Origin: Sphingomonas sp. 1F27F7B
GTDB lineage: Bacteria; Pseudomonadota; Alphaproteobacteria; Sphingomonadales; Sphingomonadaceae
DNA: 64,000 nt
Assembly: GCF_005503355.1 (NCBI RefSeq)
Contig: NZ_SCMK01000004.1
Location: forward strand, 1-64,000
Reading direction: 5' to 3'
Part shown: in pieces, positions 6,319 through 14,936 of the stretch
Numbering within the stretch: the stretch's first letter is position 1
Layout: each line of letters starts with the position of its first letter
Program-made: the position numbers and the translations under genes
Notes under the pieces: model-generated
Told to the model about the DNA's origin: nothing
What the model saw: the letters and a program-made list of their open reading frames with translations, nothing else
Database searches by the model: none

Positions 6319-8466
6319 TTATTGTCCAGCACCAGCCATATTGGAAACATTATTGAACCGCATGGGCTGGATCTGACCATCCGCCACGACCAGCACGCGC
6401 CCCGCGGCGGCAACAGATTGCGCGCGGTGGGCAATCATGATGCGCGTGATGTTGAGGCTCGAAAGCGAGGCAAGCACCTTGGCCTCGGTCTCCGGATCGA
6501 GGTGCGCGGTGCCTTCGTCGATGAACAGCATGCGCGGGCGGCCATAGAGCGCACGCGCGAGCAGCACGCGCTGCTTCTGCCCGCCCGAGAGCACCGAGCC
6601 CATGTCACCCACCAGCGTATCGTAGCGCAGCGGCATCCGGTCGATATCGTCGTGGATGCAGGCAAGGCGGGCCGCTTCCTCCACGCGCGCCATGTCGATC
6701 TCGGGATCGAAAAAGGCGATATTCTCGGCCAGCGAACCAGCATAGAGCGAGTCGTCCTGCGCGATCGAGCCGATGCTCCGCCGATAGGCTTGGCGCGAGA
6801 AGGTGGAGGCGGGCCGCCCGCCGATCAGCACCTCGCCATGGACCGGCTCGAACAATCCCATCATGATCTTCATCAGCGTGGTCTTGCCGCCACCTGAGGG
6901 GCCCACCAGCGCAACCATCTCGCCAGGCTCGATCCGCAACGAGGCCCCCTTGAGCACATCCGCTTCGCCCACGCCGTAGCGATAGAAGACGTTCCGCACC
7001 TCGATCGGCTGATCGAAGTTCGGCACCTCGCCCGACGGGACCTCGCCGGCATCCTCGCGCCTGGTCATCACGATATCGGCGATCCGACCGAGATGGACCT
7101 GGATGATCCGGAAGTTCATTGCCTGATCGACCAGGCGCATCGCCGCGCCGAGGAATTGCTGCTTATAGGCCTGGAACCCGAAAAGCATGCCGAGCGTCAG
7201 CTTGGCATCGAGCGCCAGGCTGATCGCTATGTAGACAAAGGCAACGCCCTCCAGATCGAGGACCAGCCTGTTCGCTGCATCGAAGCCCGCGGAAAGCCGG
7301 CCCAGGCGGATCTGGGCATTGACCGCATCGGCCTTCTTCTTCTGCCACAGCCGCTGTCGATCGCCTTCGCGGCCGAATGCCTTGATCGCGGCAATCCCCC
7401 GCACCGACTCGATGAGCGCACTATTCTCGCGTGCCGCGGTGGCGATCGTATCGAAGTTGCGCAGCTTCATCGCCTGGAGAAACATCAGGCGGACCACGGC
7501 ATAGACGCTCAGCGCCGCCAGCGCGATGCCGCAGAGCAGCGGCGAATAGGCGAACATCAGCGCCAGGGTGAGCAGCGCCATCACGCCATCGACGAAGCCC
7601 GAGATCATGCCTTGGCTCAGCAGCTGGGCGATGGTCTGCGTCGAGCCGAAACGCTGGATGATGTCGCCGACGTGCCGCTTCTCGAACCAGGGCAGGGGCA
7701 GCCGCATCAAGTGGCGGAACAGGTTGATCACCACCTGATAGGAAAGCGCGTTGGTTAGCGTCAGCAGCACCAGCTCGCGCAGCCATCCGGCCATGAAGTT
7801 GATCAGCGCCAGCCCGCCAAAGCCCAGCGCGAGCATCGCCAGCAGGTCATGGTCGAAGCTCGGGAATACCGAATCGACCGAGATCTGCATGAAGAAGGGC
7901 GTCGCCAGCACGACGATCTGCAGGATCAGCGAGAGCGCCAGCACTTGGCCGATCGATTGCCAGAAGCCGCGCATGGACGACCAGAGCTGGCCGATCCGCA
8001 GCTGCGGCGCCTGGGGTTTGGGAAGGAAGGCTTCCGATTTGAGCAGGTCGACCGCGACGCCGGTGAAGCTCTGCGAGACTTCGGCCTCGGACAGGATCAG
8101 CGGCCCGCGCGCGGGATCGTGGATATGGAAGCGGCGGCCGCGCAGCCCCTCGCCGATCCGGGTCAGCACCACGAAATGATTGAGGTTCCAGTGGAGGATC
8201 GCCGGCAGCGTGAGATGCGGCAGATCCGCGATCTCGCCGCGCAGCGGCCGCGCGTTGAAGCCGATCGCCTCGGCGACCTGGATCACTTGCTTGAGCGTGG
8301 CCCCCTTCAGCGACAGGCCGAAGCGCTGACGCAGCTCGATCAGGTCGGTGCGGAAGCCGTAATGGCCGGCGACCATGCCGAGGCAGGCCAGAGCACATTC
8401 GCTGGCCTCGTTCTGAGGAATATAGGGCGTACGGCGGCGACCGCCGGCCTCGAGCATCGGGGCCAT
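6319..8466 (-). CDS. Peptidase-containing ABC exporter (C39 bacteriocin-type)
   Basis: This 715-residue inner-membrane protein has three parts. Residues 1-150 are a C39 peptidase with Cys24 in NEASECALACL, His97 in LNHFVV and Asp117 in HIHDPARG, so the triad is present. The middle contains about six membrane spans. The C-terminal ATPase has Walker A GPSGGGKTT, signature LSGGQKQR and Walker B MLFIDEGTAHLD. Such proteins remove double-glycine leaders and pump the cargo out. The start lies 4 bases after the stop of the HlyD-type gene, so the two are one operon. The matching cargo is most likely the 4808-5323 product. The Gly usual after the catalytic Cys is Ala here. Confidence 0.93.
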   Translation of the reverse strand: MAPMLEAGGRRRTPYIPQNEASECALACLGMVAGHYGFRTDLIELRQRFGLSLKGATLKQVIQVAEAIGFNARPLRGEIADLPHLTLPAILHWNLNHFVVLTRIGEGLRGRRFHIHDPARGPLILSEAEVSQSFTGVAVDLLKSEAFLPKPQAPQLRIGQLWSSMRGFWQSIGQVLALSLILQIVVLATPFFMQISVDSVFPSFDHDLLAMLALGFGGLALINFMAGWLRELVLLTLTNALSYQVVINLFRHLMRLPLPWFEKRHVGDIIQRFGSTQTIAQLLSQGMISGFVDGVMALLTLALMFAYSPLLCGIALAALSVYAVVRLMFLQAMKLRNFDTIATAARENSALIESVRGIAAIKAFGREGDRQRLWQKKKADAVNAQIRLGRLSAGFDAANRLVLDLEGVAFVYIAISLALDAKLTLGMLFGFQAYKQQFLGAAMRLVDQAMNFRIIQVHLGRIADIVMTRREDAGEVPSGEVPNFDQPIEVRNVFYRYGVGEADVLKGASLRIEPGEMVALVGPSGGGKTTLMKIMMGLFEPVHGEVLIGGRPASTFSRQAYRRSIGSIAQDDSLYAGSLAENIAFFDPEIDMARVEEAARLACIHDDIDRMPLRYDTLVGDMGSVLSGGQKQRVLLARALYGRPRMLFIDEGTAHLDPETEAKVLASLSSLNITRIMIAHRAQSVAAAGRVLVVADGQIQPMRFNNVSNMAGAGQ

Positions 8467-8470
8467 GCTC

Positions 8471-9715
8471 CTACGCAGTCTTTCGCATCACGGCGTGGAG
8501 CGGCTTGAGCAACCAGTCGAGAAACCCCTCGCGCTCGAGGATGATGTTCGCCTGCAGCGCCATGCCGGGCTGCAGCGGCACTTTCTCGCCATAGGCATCG
8601 ACCGCCTGGCGTTCGAGCGTCACCACCACCCGGTAGACCGGCCCCTCGAGCTTGATCGGCACATCGGTCTCGCGCGGATCGATCACGATGCGCGAGATCG
8701 ATTCAACACGCGCGCCGAACGAACCGAAGCGCTGATAGGGAAAGGCTTCGTAGAGCAGGCGCGCTTCCTGGCCGACATGGACGAAGCCGATCGCGCGGCT
8801 GGGCGCATATATCTCCGCCTTGAGCGGCGAGCCCTCGGGCACGATGATCATCATCGGCCTGTCCGGCGACGCCATCCGTCCCGCGACCGTCTGCAGCGCA
8901 GTTACCCGGCCCGAGACCGGCGCGGTGATCACATAGGCTTCCTCGCCCTCCAGCCGGGCATGCTCCTGCGCGATCGCCTGGAGCGAGGCGCGGATGTCAT
9001 AGACCGCGCGCGCGGATTCGGCGGAGAGACTGGCGATCTGGCCCTCGAGCGACTCAGCCTGGCCGCTGCGTTCGAGCAATTGCTGCCCCAGGCTGGCCAG
9101 CGATTGCTCGGAAGCGATCAGCGCCTGGCGCCGCCGCTCCATCTCGACCTTGCTGACGAAGCCGCGGTCAACGACCTTGGCTATCTGGTCGAACATCGTC
9201 CGATTGGATGTGACGACCTGCCGCTGGAGCTCGATCTGGCCCCGCAGGCTCTCGGCCTGGGCATTCGCAGCGGCGATCATCGCGAGCAGCCGGGCGCGCT
9301 CGCTCGCCTCGCGCCGGGCGCTCAGCACGATCTGCCCCTCGCCAAGTTCGCGGCGCGCCGCCAGCGCGGTCAGGCTGCCGGCGGCCACGCCGCGGCCCGA
9401 AGAGCGCTGGCGATCGAGACCCACCACGGCGATGCGGTCGCCCTTGCGAACCACCGAGCCTTCATGAACGAGAAGCTCGCGCAGCACGCCGGGCACGGGC
9501 GCCACGATCTTCGACGACGGGTTCTGCGTGACCAGGATGCCGGGTGCGGTCTCGATACGGGCATAGCTGCCGAGCGACACCCAGGTAACGATGATCGCCA
9601 TGGACATGATCAGCGCGGCGGCCATAACGCGCGAAGACAAGGACTGACTGAGCACCACCTCTCCGTGCAGGCGTATCTTGCGATATTCGGAGACCTCTTC
9701 ACGGAAAAGCGACAT
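8471..9715 (-). CDS. HlyD-family membrane fusion protein of the C39 exporter
   Basis: The chosen ATG gives 414 residues: a cytoplasmic N-terminus (MSLFREEVSEYRKIRLHGEV), one membrane helix at about 29-49, a lipoyl/barrel-sandwich half-motif (IVAPVPGVLREL), a long helical hairpin (about 130-260) and a second lipoyl half with ITAPVSGRVTALQ, then a beta-barrel and PLQPGMALQANI near the end. It should link the ABC exporter to an outer-membrane channel; no TolC-like gene is adjacent. A longer frame exists upstream, but its extra residues lack family features, and the sequence before this start is AT-rich promoter-like DNA. It is the first gene of the two-gene exporter operon. Confidence 0.92.
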   Translation of the reverse strand: MSLFREEVSEYRKIRLHGEVVLSQSLSSRVMAAALIMSMAIIVTWVSLGSYARIETAPGILVTQNPSSKIVAPVPGVLRELLVHEGSVVRKGDRIAVVGLDRQRSSGRGVAAGSLTALAARRELGEGQIVLSARREASERARLLAMIAAANAQAESLRGQIELQRQVVTSNRTMFDQIAKVVDRGFVSKVEMERRRQALIASEQSLASLGQQLLERSGQAESLEGQIASLSAESARAVYDIRASLQAIAQEHARLEGEEAYVITAPVSGRVTALQTVAGRMASPDRPMMIIVPEGSPLKAEIYAPSRAIGFVHVGQEARLLYEAFPYQRFGSFGARVESISRIVIDPRETDVPIKLEGPVYRVVVTLERQAVDAYGEKVPLQPGMALQANIILEREGFLDWLLKPLHAVMRKTA

Positions 9716-10205
9716 TGCGCAGCACACCCGCGTCAAAAATACCGAAGCGACAACAACAGATGACCCTTCGCCACTTTGGCAAAGTAATATTTTGTTCAAT
9801 TTCTCACGAAACTTGCCTGCACAACAAACACGCCCCAACTCTTGCGCGATTAACGCGCAACGCATCGCGTGTTAACGCAAACATATTTCTAGAAAACAGT
9901 AATTATGTGACAAATGTACGAATGATATACCATTTTGGATCATTTCAATTGTGTTTCAATTTGCCGGCATCTCCGAAATAGAAAGATTTTGCACGCATTG
10001 ACCGATGGCCGCCGTCCGGTGGTGAGGGGAGCGATAGCGGCCAGCCCAAGACACCATCCGCGCAGCATTCCGGCCACGCCCCGGCGGCCACCGCCGAACG
10101 CCCCAACCAGGGTCTCCACAATATTCGAACCGGAATGGCGGTTTTGCCTTTCCCGCGCATCGGGCGACCGAGGCGGCACGACGCCGTCAGGGAGGGCCTT
10201 GCCAG
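9716..10205. other. Divergent promoter region between exporter operon and TonB receptor
   Basis: No gene is supported in these 490 bases. The part nearest the exporter (about 9760-9960) is strikingly AT-rich and must carry the hlyD-type promoter; the part near 10000-10200 has normal high GC and leads into a GGGAGG ribosome-binding site for the receptor. A perfect inverted repeat TTGCGCG-attaa-CGCGCAA lies at 9842-9860, about 130 bases before the exporter operon, and is a candidate operator. Confidence 0.5.
9842..9860. promoter_or_regulatory. Candidate operator: perfect 7-bp inverted repeat
   Basis: TTGCGCG and CGCGCAA are separated by five AT bases in an AT-rich stretch upstream of the hlyD-type gene. 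Symmetry and location fit a dimeric regulator site. No regulator gene is linked, and the repeat has no T-tract that would make it a terminator. Confidence 0.3.
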
Positions 10206-13187
10206 ATGCTTCGTCGTTCGACCATTTTCGCGCTGCTTTCGAGCGCGTCCGCACTCGCCGCGCCGGCGCTCGCCAGCGTTCCGGCGCATGCCGAGGCGGT
10301 TCGCGAAGTCGGCTTCGATATCCCGGCGAGCGATCTCGCCTCCGCGCTGAACGAAGCGGGGCGCCAGTCCGGCGTGCGCATCGCATTTCCCTATGACCGC
10401 GCCGCCGGCTTTCGTGCCGCCGCTCTCCGGGGAAGGATGACCGCGGCCGAAGCGGTACGGCGCCTGATCGGCAATAGCGGGCTGAAGATCGTCGCAGCGG
10501 GCGCCGATCACATCCTGCTCGCCGCCGACATGCCCCAGCAGCAGAGCCGCGCGCCGGCGGACTCCGCGGCGACCGCGGCCGAGGACGGCGACGAGATCCT
10601 CGTCACCGGCTATCGCCTGTCGAACCGCCGCGCGCTGGCCAGCAAGCGCAACAGTGGGCAGATCATCGACGCCGTCAGCCAGGACGAAGTGAGCCAGCTG
10701 CCCGACGTCAACATCGTCGAGGCGGCGCGGCGCATCCCGGGCCTTTCGGTGATCTCCGACCGCGATTCCTCGCGCGGGCACGACAATTATCAATATGTCA
10801 CGATCCGCGGGCTCGACAGCCGCTACAATCTCGTCACCGTCGACGGGGCGCAGGTCGCGAGCGCGGATTCCAGCTATCGCGGCGCGCAGCTCGCCATGCT
10901 CCCCGCAACGCTGGTGAGCGAGATCCAGGCGATCAAGACTGTTACCGCACAATATGATCCCCATGCGCTGGGCGGCCAGATCAACCTCGTCTCGAAAAGC
11001 GCCTTCGACACGGGCGATTTCTTCACTGCCCAGGCGCTGGGCGGCTGGACCTCGCAGGACGGCAAGGTGGTGCCCGACAAGCACGCCAACCTCAGGGCAA
11101 GCGCGACCGGGGCGATGACCTTCGGCCATGACGACCAGTTCGGCCTCGTCCTGTCCGGCGAATATCAGCGGCTCCACGCCTCGGCGCTCGCCAGCCTGCC
11201 GGGTGACACGGGCGGCGCCGGCTGGACCTATTACACCGCGGCTGGCGCACAGACTTCGAACATCGCGGCATCCACCGGCCGCGCGGCGCCGGTGCGCGTG
11301 CAGGACTATGCGTTCGACGAGAAGCGCGAACGCTACAGCATCAACGGCAAGCTGGAATTCCGCCCGAGCCGCCGGTTCGGCGCCTCGATCTTCGGCGGCT
11401 ATTATCATGAACTCTCGGACGAGGACCGCTACGAGGCGCTGGCGCTGCCCGCCGCCGGCTATACGCCCGGCACCACGCCGGACACGGGCAGGCTGAACAC
11501 GGGCAATTACCAGCTCGGCCTCGTCGCTCAGCCGGAAAAGCGCCGCACCTGGTTCGTCAACGGTACCGCGCATTACGATTTCGACGACAAGCTCAAGCTG
11601 AAGCTCGGCGCGTCGGACTCGAACGCGCACTATAACGAAGACCGGTGGATGTATAAGTGGAACACCGGCATGGTGATCACCGCCACCTCGGCGGCGACGT
11701 CCAACCAGGCGGCCTATGGCTATGGCTACCAGAATATCGGCGGCGTCCCCTCTATCGCCATGAACGACGCGGCAGCGGCGGCCAACCCGGCCAATTACGG
11801 CCCACGCTACTGGCGCAACATCATCTACGACATCGACAATGACGTCCGCACGCTGCGCGGCGACCTGGGCTGGAACTTCGAGGAGGGCGATCGCGGGCTG
11901 GGCTTCAACCTGGGCGTGAACCAGACGCTCACGCGCGTCGACAACCGCCTCACCTATCGCGAATGGTTCGCCAAGGACGCCGCCTCGGCCGCGCTGATCG
12001 GCAATCTGGACCGATATGCCCAGCCGACGGTGCTGACCCCGATCATGGCGCCGGGGATCAACTTCTACCTGATCGACGAGAAGAAGGCGGCGGCGGTGCT
12101 GGCCGAGCATCCCGAATGGTTCCGCGAGAATGCCGGCCGGGCGGCGGACGGCAACAACGGCTATTACGCACTGCGGGAATCGATCACCGCCGGCTATGGC
12201 CAGGTGCGGGTGCAGGCCGAGGCGTTCAACCTGCAGGCGGGGCTGCGCTACGACCGTACCGCGGTCGACGTCGCCACGCACCTCAACGGCACGAGCGCGC
12301 GCATCAGCCGCTCGCGCGACTATGCCTATGCCCTGCCCTCTGCGATCGCGACCTGGAACGTGACGCCGGCGGTCAAGCTGCGGGCAGGCGTCAGCGAGAC
12401 GCTCGGCCGCCCGGATTATGGCCAATATGGCGCGACGACCACCTATTCGAACGACGGCACCGCGACGCTCAGCATCAGCCAGGGCAATCCCGACCTGAAG
12501 CCCCGCCGCGCGTGGAATTACGACGTCTCGGGCGAATGGTATCTCGGCAATGGCGGGCTGATCTCGGCGGCGCTGTTCTACAAGGACATCCGCGACGAGA
12601 TCTTCACCAAGAGCAACACCTACAACAATTATGCGTTCAACGGCGTCACCTATACCAGTGCCACCGTCTCGCAGCCGGTCAACGCGTCACGGGCGGCCGT
12701 GAAGGGCGTCGAGCTGCAGCTGATCAAGGACAAGCTCGATTTCCTGCCCGGGCCGCTCAAGGATCTGGGCGTGTCGCTGAACGCGACCTGGCTGGACGGG
12801 CATTTCGATTTCGTCATGGGCAATGGCGGCACCCGCCGGATCGGCGCGCTGTTCAACCAGCCGGACCATATCTACAACGCCTCGATCTTCTACAGCAGCG
12901 GCCCCGCGAACCTCCGCTTCGCCTGGAACCGGATCGGGGCATCCCCGGTCTCGGTGGATTCCTCGGTCGCCTGGCGCGACATCTGGGCGGACTCGCGCGA
13001 CCAGATCGACTTGCAGGGAAGCTATTACGTCCTGCCCTGGATCCAGCTGACCGCCCAGGTCCAGAACCTCACCAAGACAGCGTTCGAGGCGCATCTCGGC
13101 GCGAACCGCGAGCTGCTGCAGACGCGCTATCCGGTGGGGCGGACGATATGGTTCGGCGTGGTCGTCAAGCCGAAGTTCCTCCGATGA
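10206..13187 (+). CDS. TonB-dependent receptor with STN signalling domain
   Basis: This 993-residue outer-membrane receptor has a signal peptide (to about residue 28), an STN/secretin short domain at about 33-100 (VGFDIPASDLASALNEAG), a plug starting at EILVTGYRLS with IPGLSV and VTIRGLDSRYNLVTVDG, and a long beta-barrel ending in an aromatic-rich strand. The STN domain is what FecA-type transducers use to signal to a FecR-like anti-sigma factor, and such a pair follows. The plug resembles the large Xanthomonas/Caulobacter receptor class. A GGGAGG ribosome-binding site precedes the ATG. The substrate is not visible; the downstream PhoD-type phosphatase suggests a phosphorylated or metal-complexed compound. 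Confidence 0.93.
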   Translation: MLRRSTIFALLSSASALAAPALASVPAHAEAVREVGFDIPASDLASALNEAGRQSGVRIAFPYDRAAGFRAAALRGRMTAAEAVRRLIGNSGLKIVAAGADHILLAADMPQQQSRAPADSAATAAEDGDEILVTGYRLSNRRALASKRNSGQIIDAVSQDEVSQLPDVNIVEAARRIPGLSVISDRDSSRGHDNYQYVTIRGLDSRYNLVTVDGAQVASADSSYRGAQLAMLPATLVSEIQAIKTVTAQYDPHALGGQINLVSKSAFDTGDFFTAQALGGWTSQDGKVVPDKHANLRASATGAMTFGHDDQFGLVLSGEYQRLHASALASLPGDTGGAGWTYYTAAGAQTSNIAASTGRAAPVRVQDYAFDEKRERYSINGKLEFRPSRRFGASIFGGYYHELSDEDRYEALALPAAGYTPGTTPDTGRLNTGNYQLGLVAQPEKRRTWFVNGTAHYDFDDKLKLKLGASDSNAHYNEDRWMYKWNTGMVITATSAATSNQAAYGYGYQNIGGVPSIAMNDAAAAANPANYGPRYWRNIIYDIDNDVRTLRGDLGWNFEEGDRGLGFNLGVNQTLTRVDNRLTYREWFAKDAASAALIGNLDRYAQPTVLTPIMAPGINFYLIDEKKAAAVLAEHPEWFRENAGRAADGNNGYYALRESITAGYGQVRVQAEAFNLQAGLRYDRTAVDVATHLNGTSARISRSRDYAYALPSAIATWNVTPAVKLRAGVSETLGRPDYGQYGATTTYSNDGTATLSISQGNPDLKPRRAWNYDVSGEWYLGNGGLISAALFYKDIRDEIFTKSNTYNNYAFNGVTYTSATVSQPVNASRAAVKGVELQLIKDKLDFLPGPLKDLGVSLNATWLDGHFDFVMGNGGTRRIGALFNQPDHIYNASIFYSSGPANLRFAWNRIGASPVSVDSSVAWRDIWADSRDQIDLQGSYYVLPWIQLTAQVQNLTKTAFEAHLGANRELLQTRYPVGRTIWFGVVVKPKFLR

Positions 13188-13193
13188 GACCGT

Positions 13194-13228
13194 GCGGCTT
13201 TCCCCCCGACGAGGCGGGGGAAAGCCGC
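13194..13228 (+). terminator. Strong hairpin after the TonB receptor gene
   Basis: A perfect 13-bp stem, GCGGCTTTCCCCC paired with GGGGGAAAGCCGC around a 9-base loop, is followed by GATTTT. It starts 6 bases after the receptor stop codon and should terminate or attenuate transcription into the sigma factor gene. Confidence 0.75.
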
Positions 13229-13316
13229 GATTTTCCGAAGGAGCGGCGGCCATTGTCACAGCCCCGTATCAATCGCCGCCTAGTCGGAACCAACTCCTTC
13301 CTGCTCAGGCTCCCGC

Positions 13317-13883
13317 ATGTCCTGGTTTCGCCCGATCGACGCATGGTTCGCGTCCTCCGTCCTGCCGCACGAAATGGAGCTGCTGCGCCAGGCGCGCCGC
13401 TGGGCGGCCGACGAGGACGAGGCGCGCGACCTGCTCCACGAAGCCTATGCCCAGCTGCTGCAGCTGAGCGCGTGGGAAGGGATCGGCAATCCCGCGGCCT
13501 ATGCGGTGCGGATCATCCGGAACTGCGCGCTGCAGCGCATGCGCCGCGCCCGGATCGTGCCGATGCGCCAGTTCGCGGCGCTCGAGGAGCTGGACTTTCC
13601 CGATCCCGCACCGGACAGCTTCGCCGTCGCCGCCGGGCGCGAGGAACTGCGGCGGATGATGGCAGCGCTCGGCACGCTGCCGCCCGCCTGCCGCCGCGTT
13701 CTCCTGCTCCGCAAGTTCGAGGAGATGCCGCCGCGCGCGATCGCCGAGAAGCTGGGGCTCAGCCTCTCGACGGTGGAGAAGCATCTCGCCCGCGGCATCC
13801 TGCTGCTGTCGCGCGCGATGCGCGACGGGGCGAATTGCGCGTCGGAAGCGGCGGCCCCGGATCGCGCCCTGCGCAAGGCCTGA
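13317..13883 (+). CDS. ECF RNA polymerase sigma factor, FecI-like
   Basis: The 188-residue product shows sigma-70 region 2 (ADEDEARDLLHEAYAQLL, then NPAAYAVRIIRNCALQRM) and region 4 with a helix-turn-helix (MPPRAIAEKLGLSLSTVEKH). LPPACRRVLLLRKFE before region 4 is typical of FecI-like factors. It should direct transcription of the linked receptor when released by the FecR-type protein encoded next. The order receptor-sigma-antisigma-phosphatase is reversed relative to the usual fecI-fecR-fecA. A hairpin separates it from the receptor gene, so it may also have its own promoter. Confidence 0.9.
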   Translation: MSWFRPIDAWFASSVLPHEMELLRQARRWAADEDEARDLLHEAYAQLLQLSAWEGIGNPAAYAVRIIRNCALQRMRRARIVPMRQFAALEELDFPDPAPDSFAVAAGREELRRMMAALGTLPPACRRVLLLRKFEEMPPRAIAEKLGLSLSTVEKHLARGILLLSRAMRDGANCASEAAAPDRALRKA

Positions 13884-13959
13884 TCCATGCTATGGCGGTT
13901 TTTCGCTTCCTGAGCATCGGGAAGAAACCACTATCGCATGGCGGAACGGGCAGAGTTTC

Positions 13960-14928
13960 TTGAACGAGCAGCAACAGCGCCGGGAACGGATCGAGGAAGA
14001 AGCGGCGGACTGGCTGGCGGCGCTCGATTGCGGCCGCGCCGATCCCGCCGCGTTCGAGGCCTGGCGCGCTGCCGATCCCGCGCATGCGATCGCGTTCATC
14101 CGGATCAGCCAGGCCTGGCGGCAGCTCGACCGGCTGCCCCGCAACCCGGCGCCTCCGCAGGAGGAAGCGATCGAAGCGCCGGACGAAGACGCGCCCGCCA
14201 TGCCCACGCGGCGGCGCGCGCTCGCCGCCGCCGGCCTTGCCGGCCTTGCAGTCACCGGCGGCACGATCTTCGCGGTGCAGAGCGCCGCGGCGCAAGTCGT
14301 CGAGACGGCAGTGGGCGAACGCCGGCGCTTCTATGTCGACGAGAAGGCGTGCTTCGACCTCAACACCGCCAGCCGCCTGCGCTGGTGGCGCGGCGATGAC
14401 GGGATCGAGGTCGAGCTGGAGCGCGGCCAGCTCTCGCTCGATCTCGCGCCGGGCAGCCCGTCCTGCACCGTCCGCGCCGGACCGGGCGCCGTGCGCTTCG
14501 GCACCGGCATGTTCGACCTGCGGCTCGTCTCGCGCGACGTGGCGGACGTCGTCGCGATCCGGGGCGAGGCGCGCCTGCTGCCCCGGCACGGCGAGCGCGG
14601 CGAGATCCGGCTCGCCCGCCGGCAGGGGCTCACCATCTCCGCCGCGGCGGCACCCCGGCCGCGGCCGATCGCCGACGACACCATCCGCGCGCTCTCTGCC
14701 TGGCGCGAAGGCGAGCTGATCTTCGCCGGCCAGACCCTGGCCGAGGCCGTGGCCGAGTATAACCGCTACCTGCGCACCCCGATCGTCCTCGCCGATCCGG
14801 CCGCCGGCCGGCTGCGCCTCGGCGGCCGCTTCCTGACCAGCGACCCGACCGAGTTTCTCGAGGCCGTCCACGCCAATTTCGGCCTGCGCGCCGAGCCCCG
14901 TCCCGACCAGATCCTGCTCCATCGCTGA
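13960..14928 (+). CDS. FecR-type anti-sigma factor
   Basis: The 322-residue product has an N-terminal cytoplasmic sigma-binding domain (EEAADWLAALDCGRADPAAF to about residue 60), one membrane helix at about 85-107 that begins RRRALAAAG, a periplasmic FecR domain (VGERRRFYVDEKACFDLNT) and a C-terminal domain that would contact the STN domain of the receptor. The frame starts with TTG; there is no better ATG or GTG before the conserved N-terminal domain, and the upstream ribosome-binding site is weak. It ends 8 bases before the PhoD-type gene, so the two are probably co-transcribed. Confidence 0.88.
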   Translation: MNEQQQRRERIEEEAADWLAALDCGRADPAAFEAWRAADPAHAIAFIRISQAWRQLDRLPRNPAPPQEEAIEAPDEDAPAMPTRRRALAAAGLAGLAVTGGTIFAVQSAAAQVVETAVGERRRFYVDEKACFDLNTASRLRWWRGDDGIEVELERGQLSLDLAPGSPSCTVRAGPGAVRFGTGMFDLRLVSRDVADVVAIRGEARLLPRHGERGEIRLARRQGLTISAAAAPRPRPIADDTIRALSAWREGELIFAGQTLAEAVAEYNRYLRTPIVLADPAAGRLRLGGRFLTSDPTEFLEAVHANFGLRAEPRPDQILLHR

Positions 14929-14936
14929 GGTTCATC

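Noticed and set aside
8465..9763. Plus-strand open frame opposite the HlyD-type gene
   Set aside because: The composition is typical of an antisense shadow (Arg/His/Asp-rich), and the minus strand carries the HlyD motifs.
9945..12425. Long minus-strand open frame (826 codons) opposite the TonB receptor gene
   Set aside because: High-GC coding DNA often leaves antisense frames open. The product is Arg/Gly/Ala-rich with no domain, while the plus strand encodes a clear receptor.
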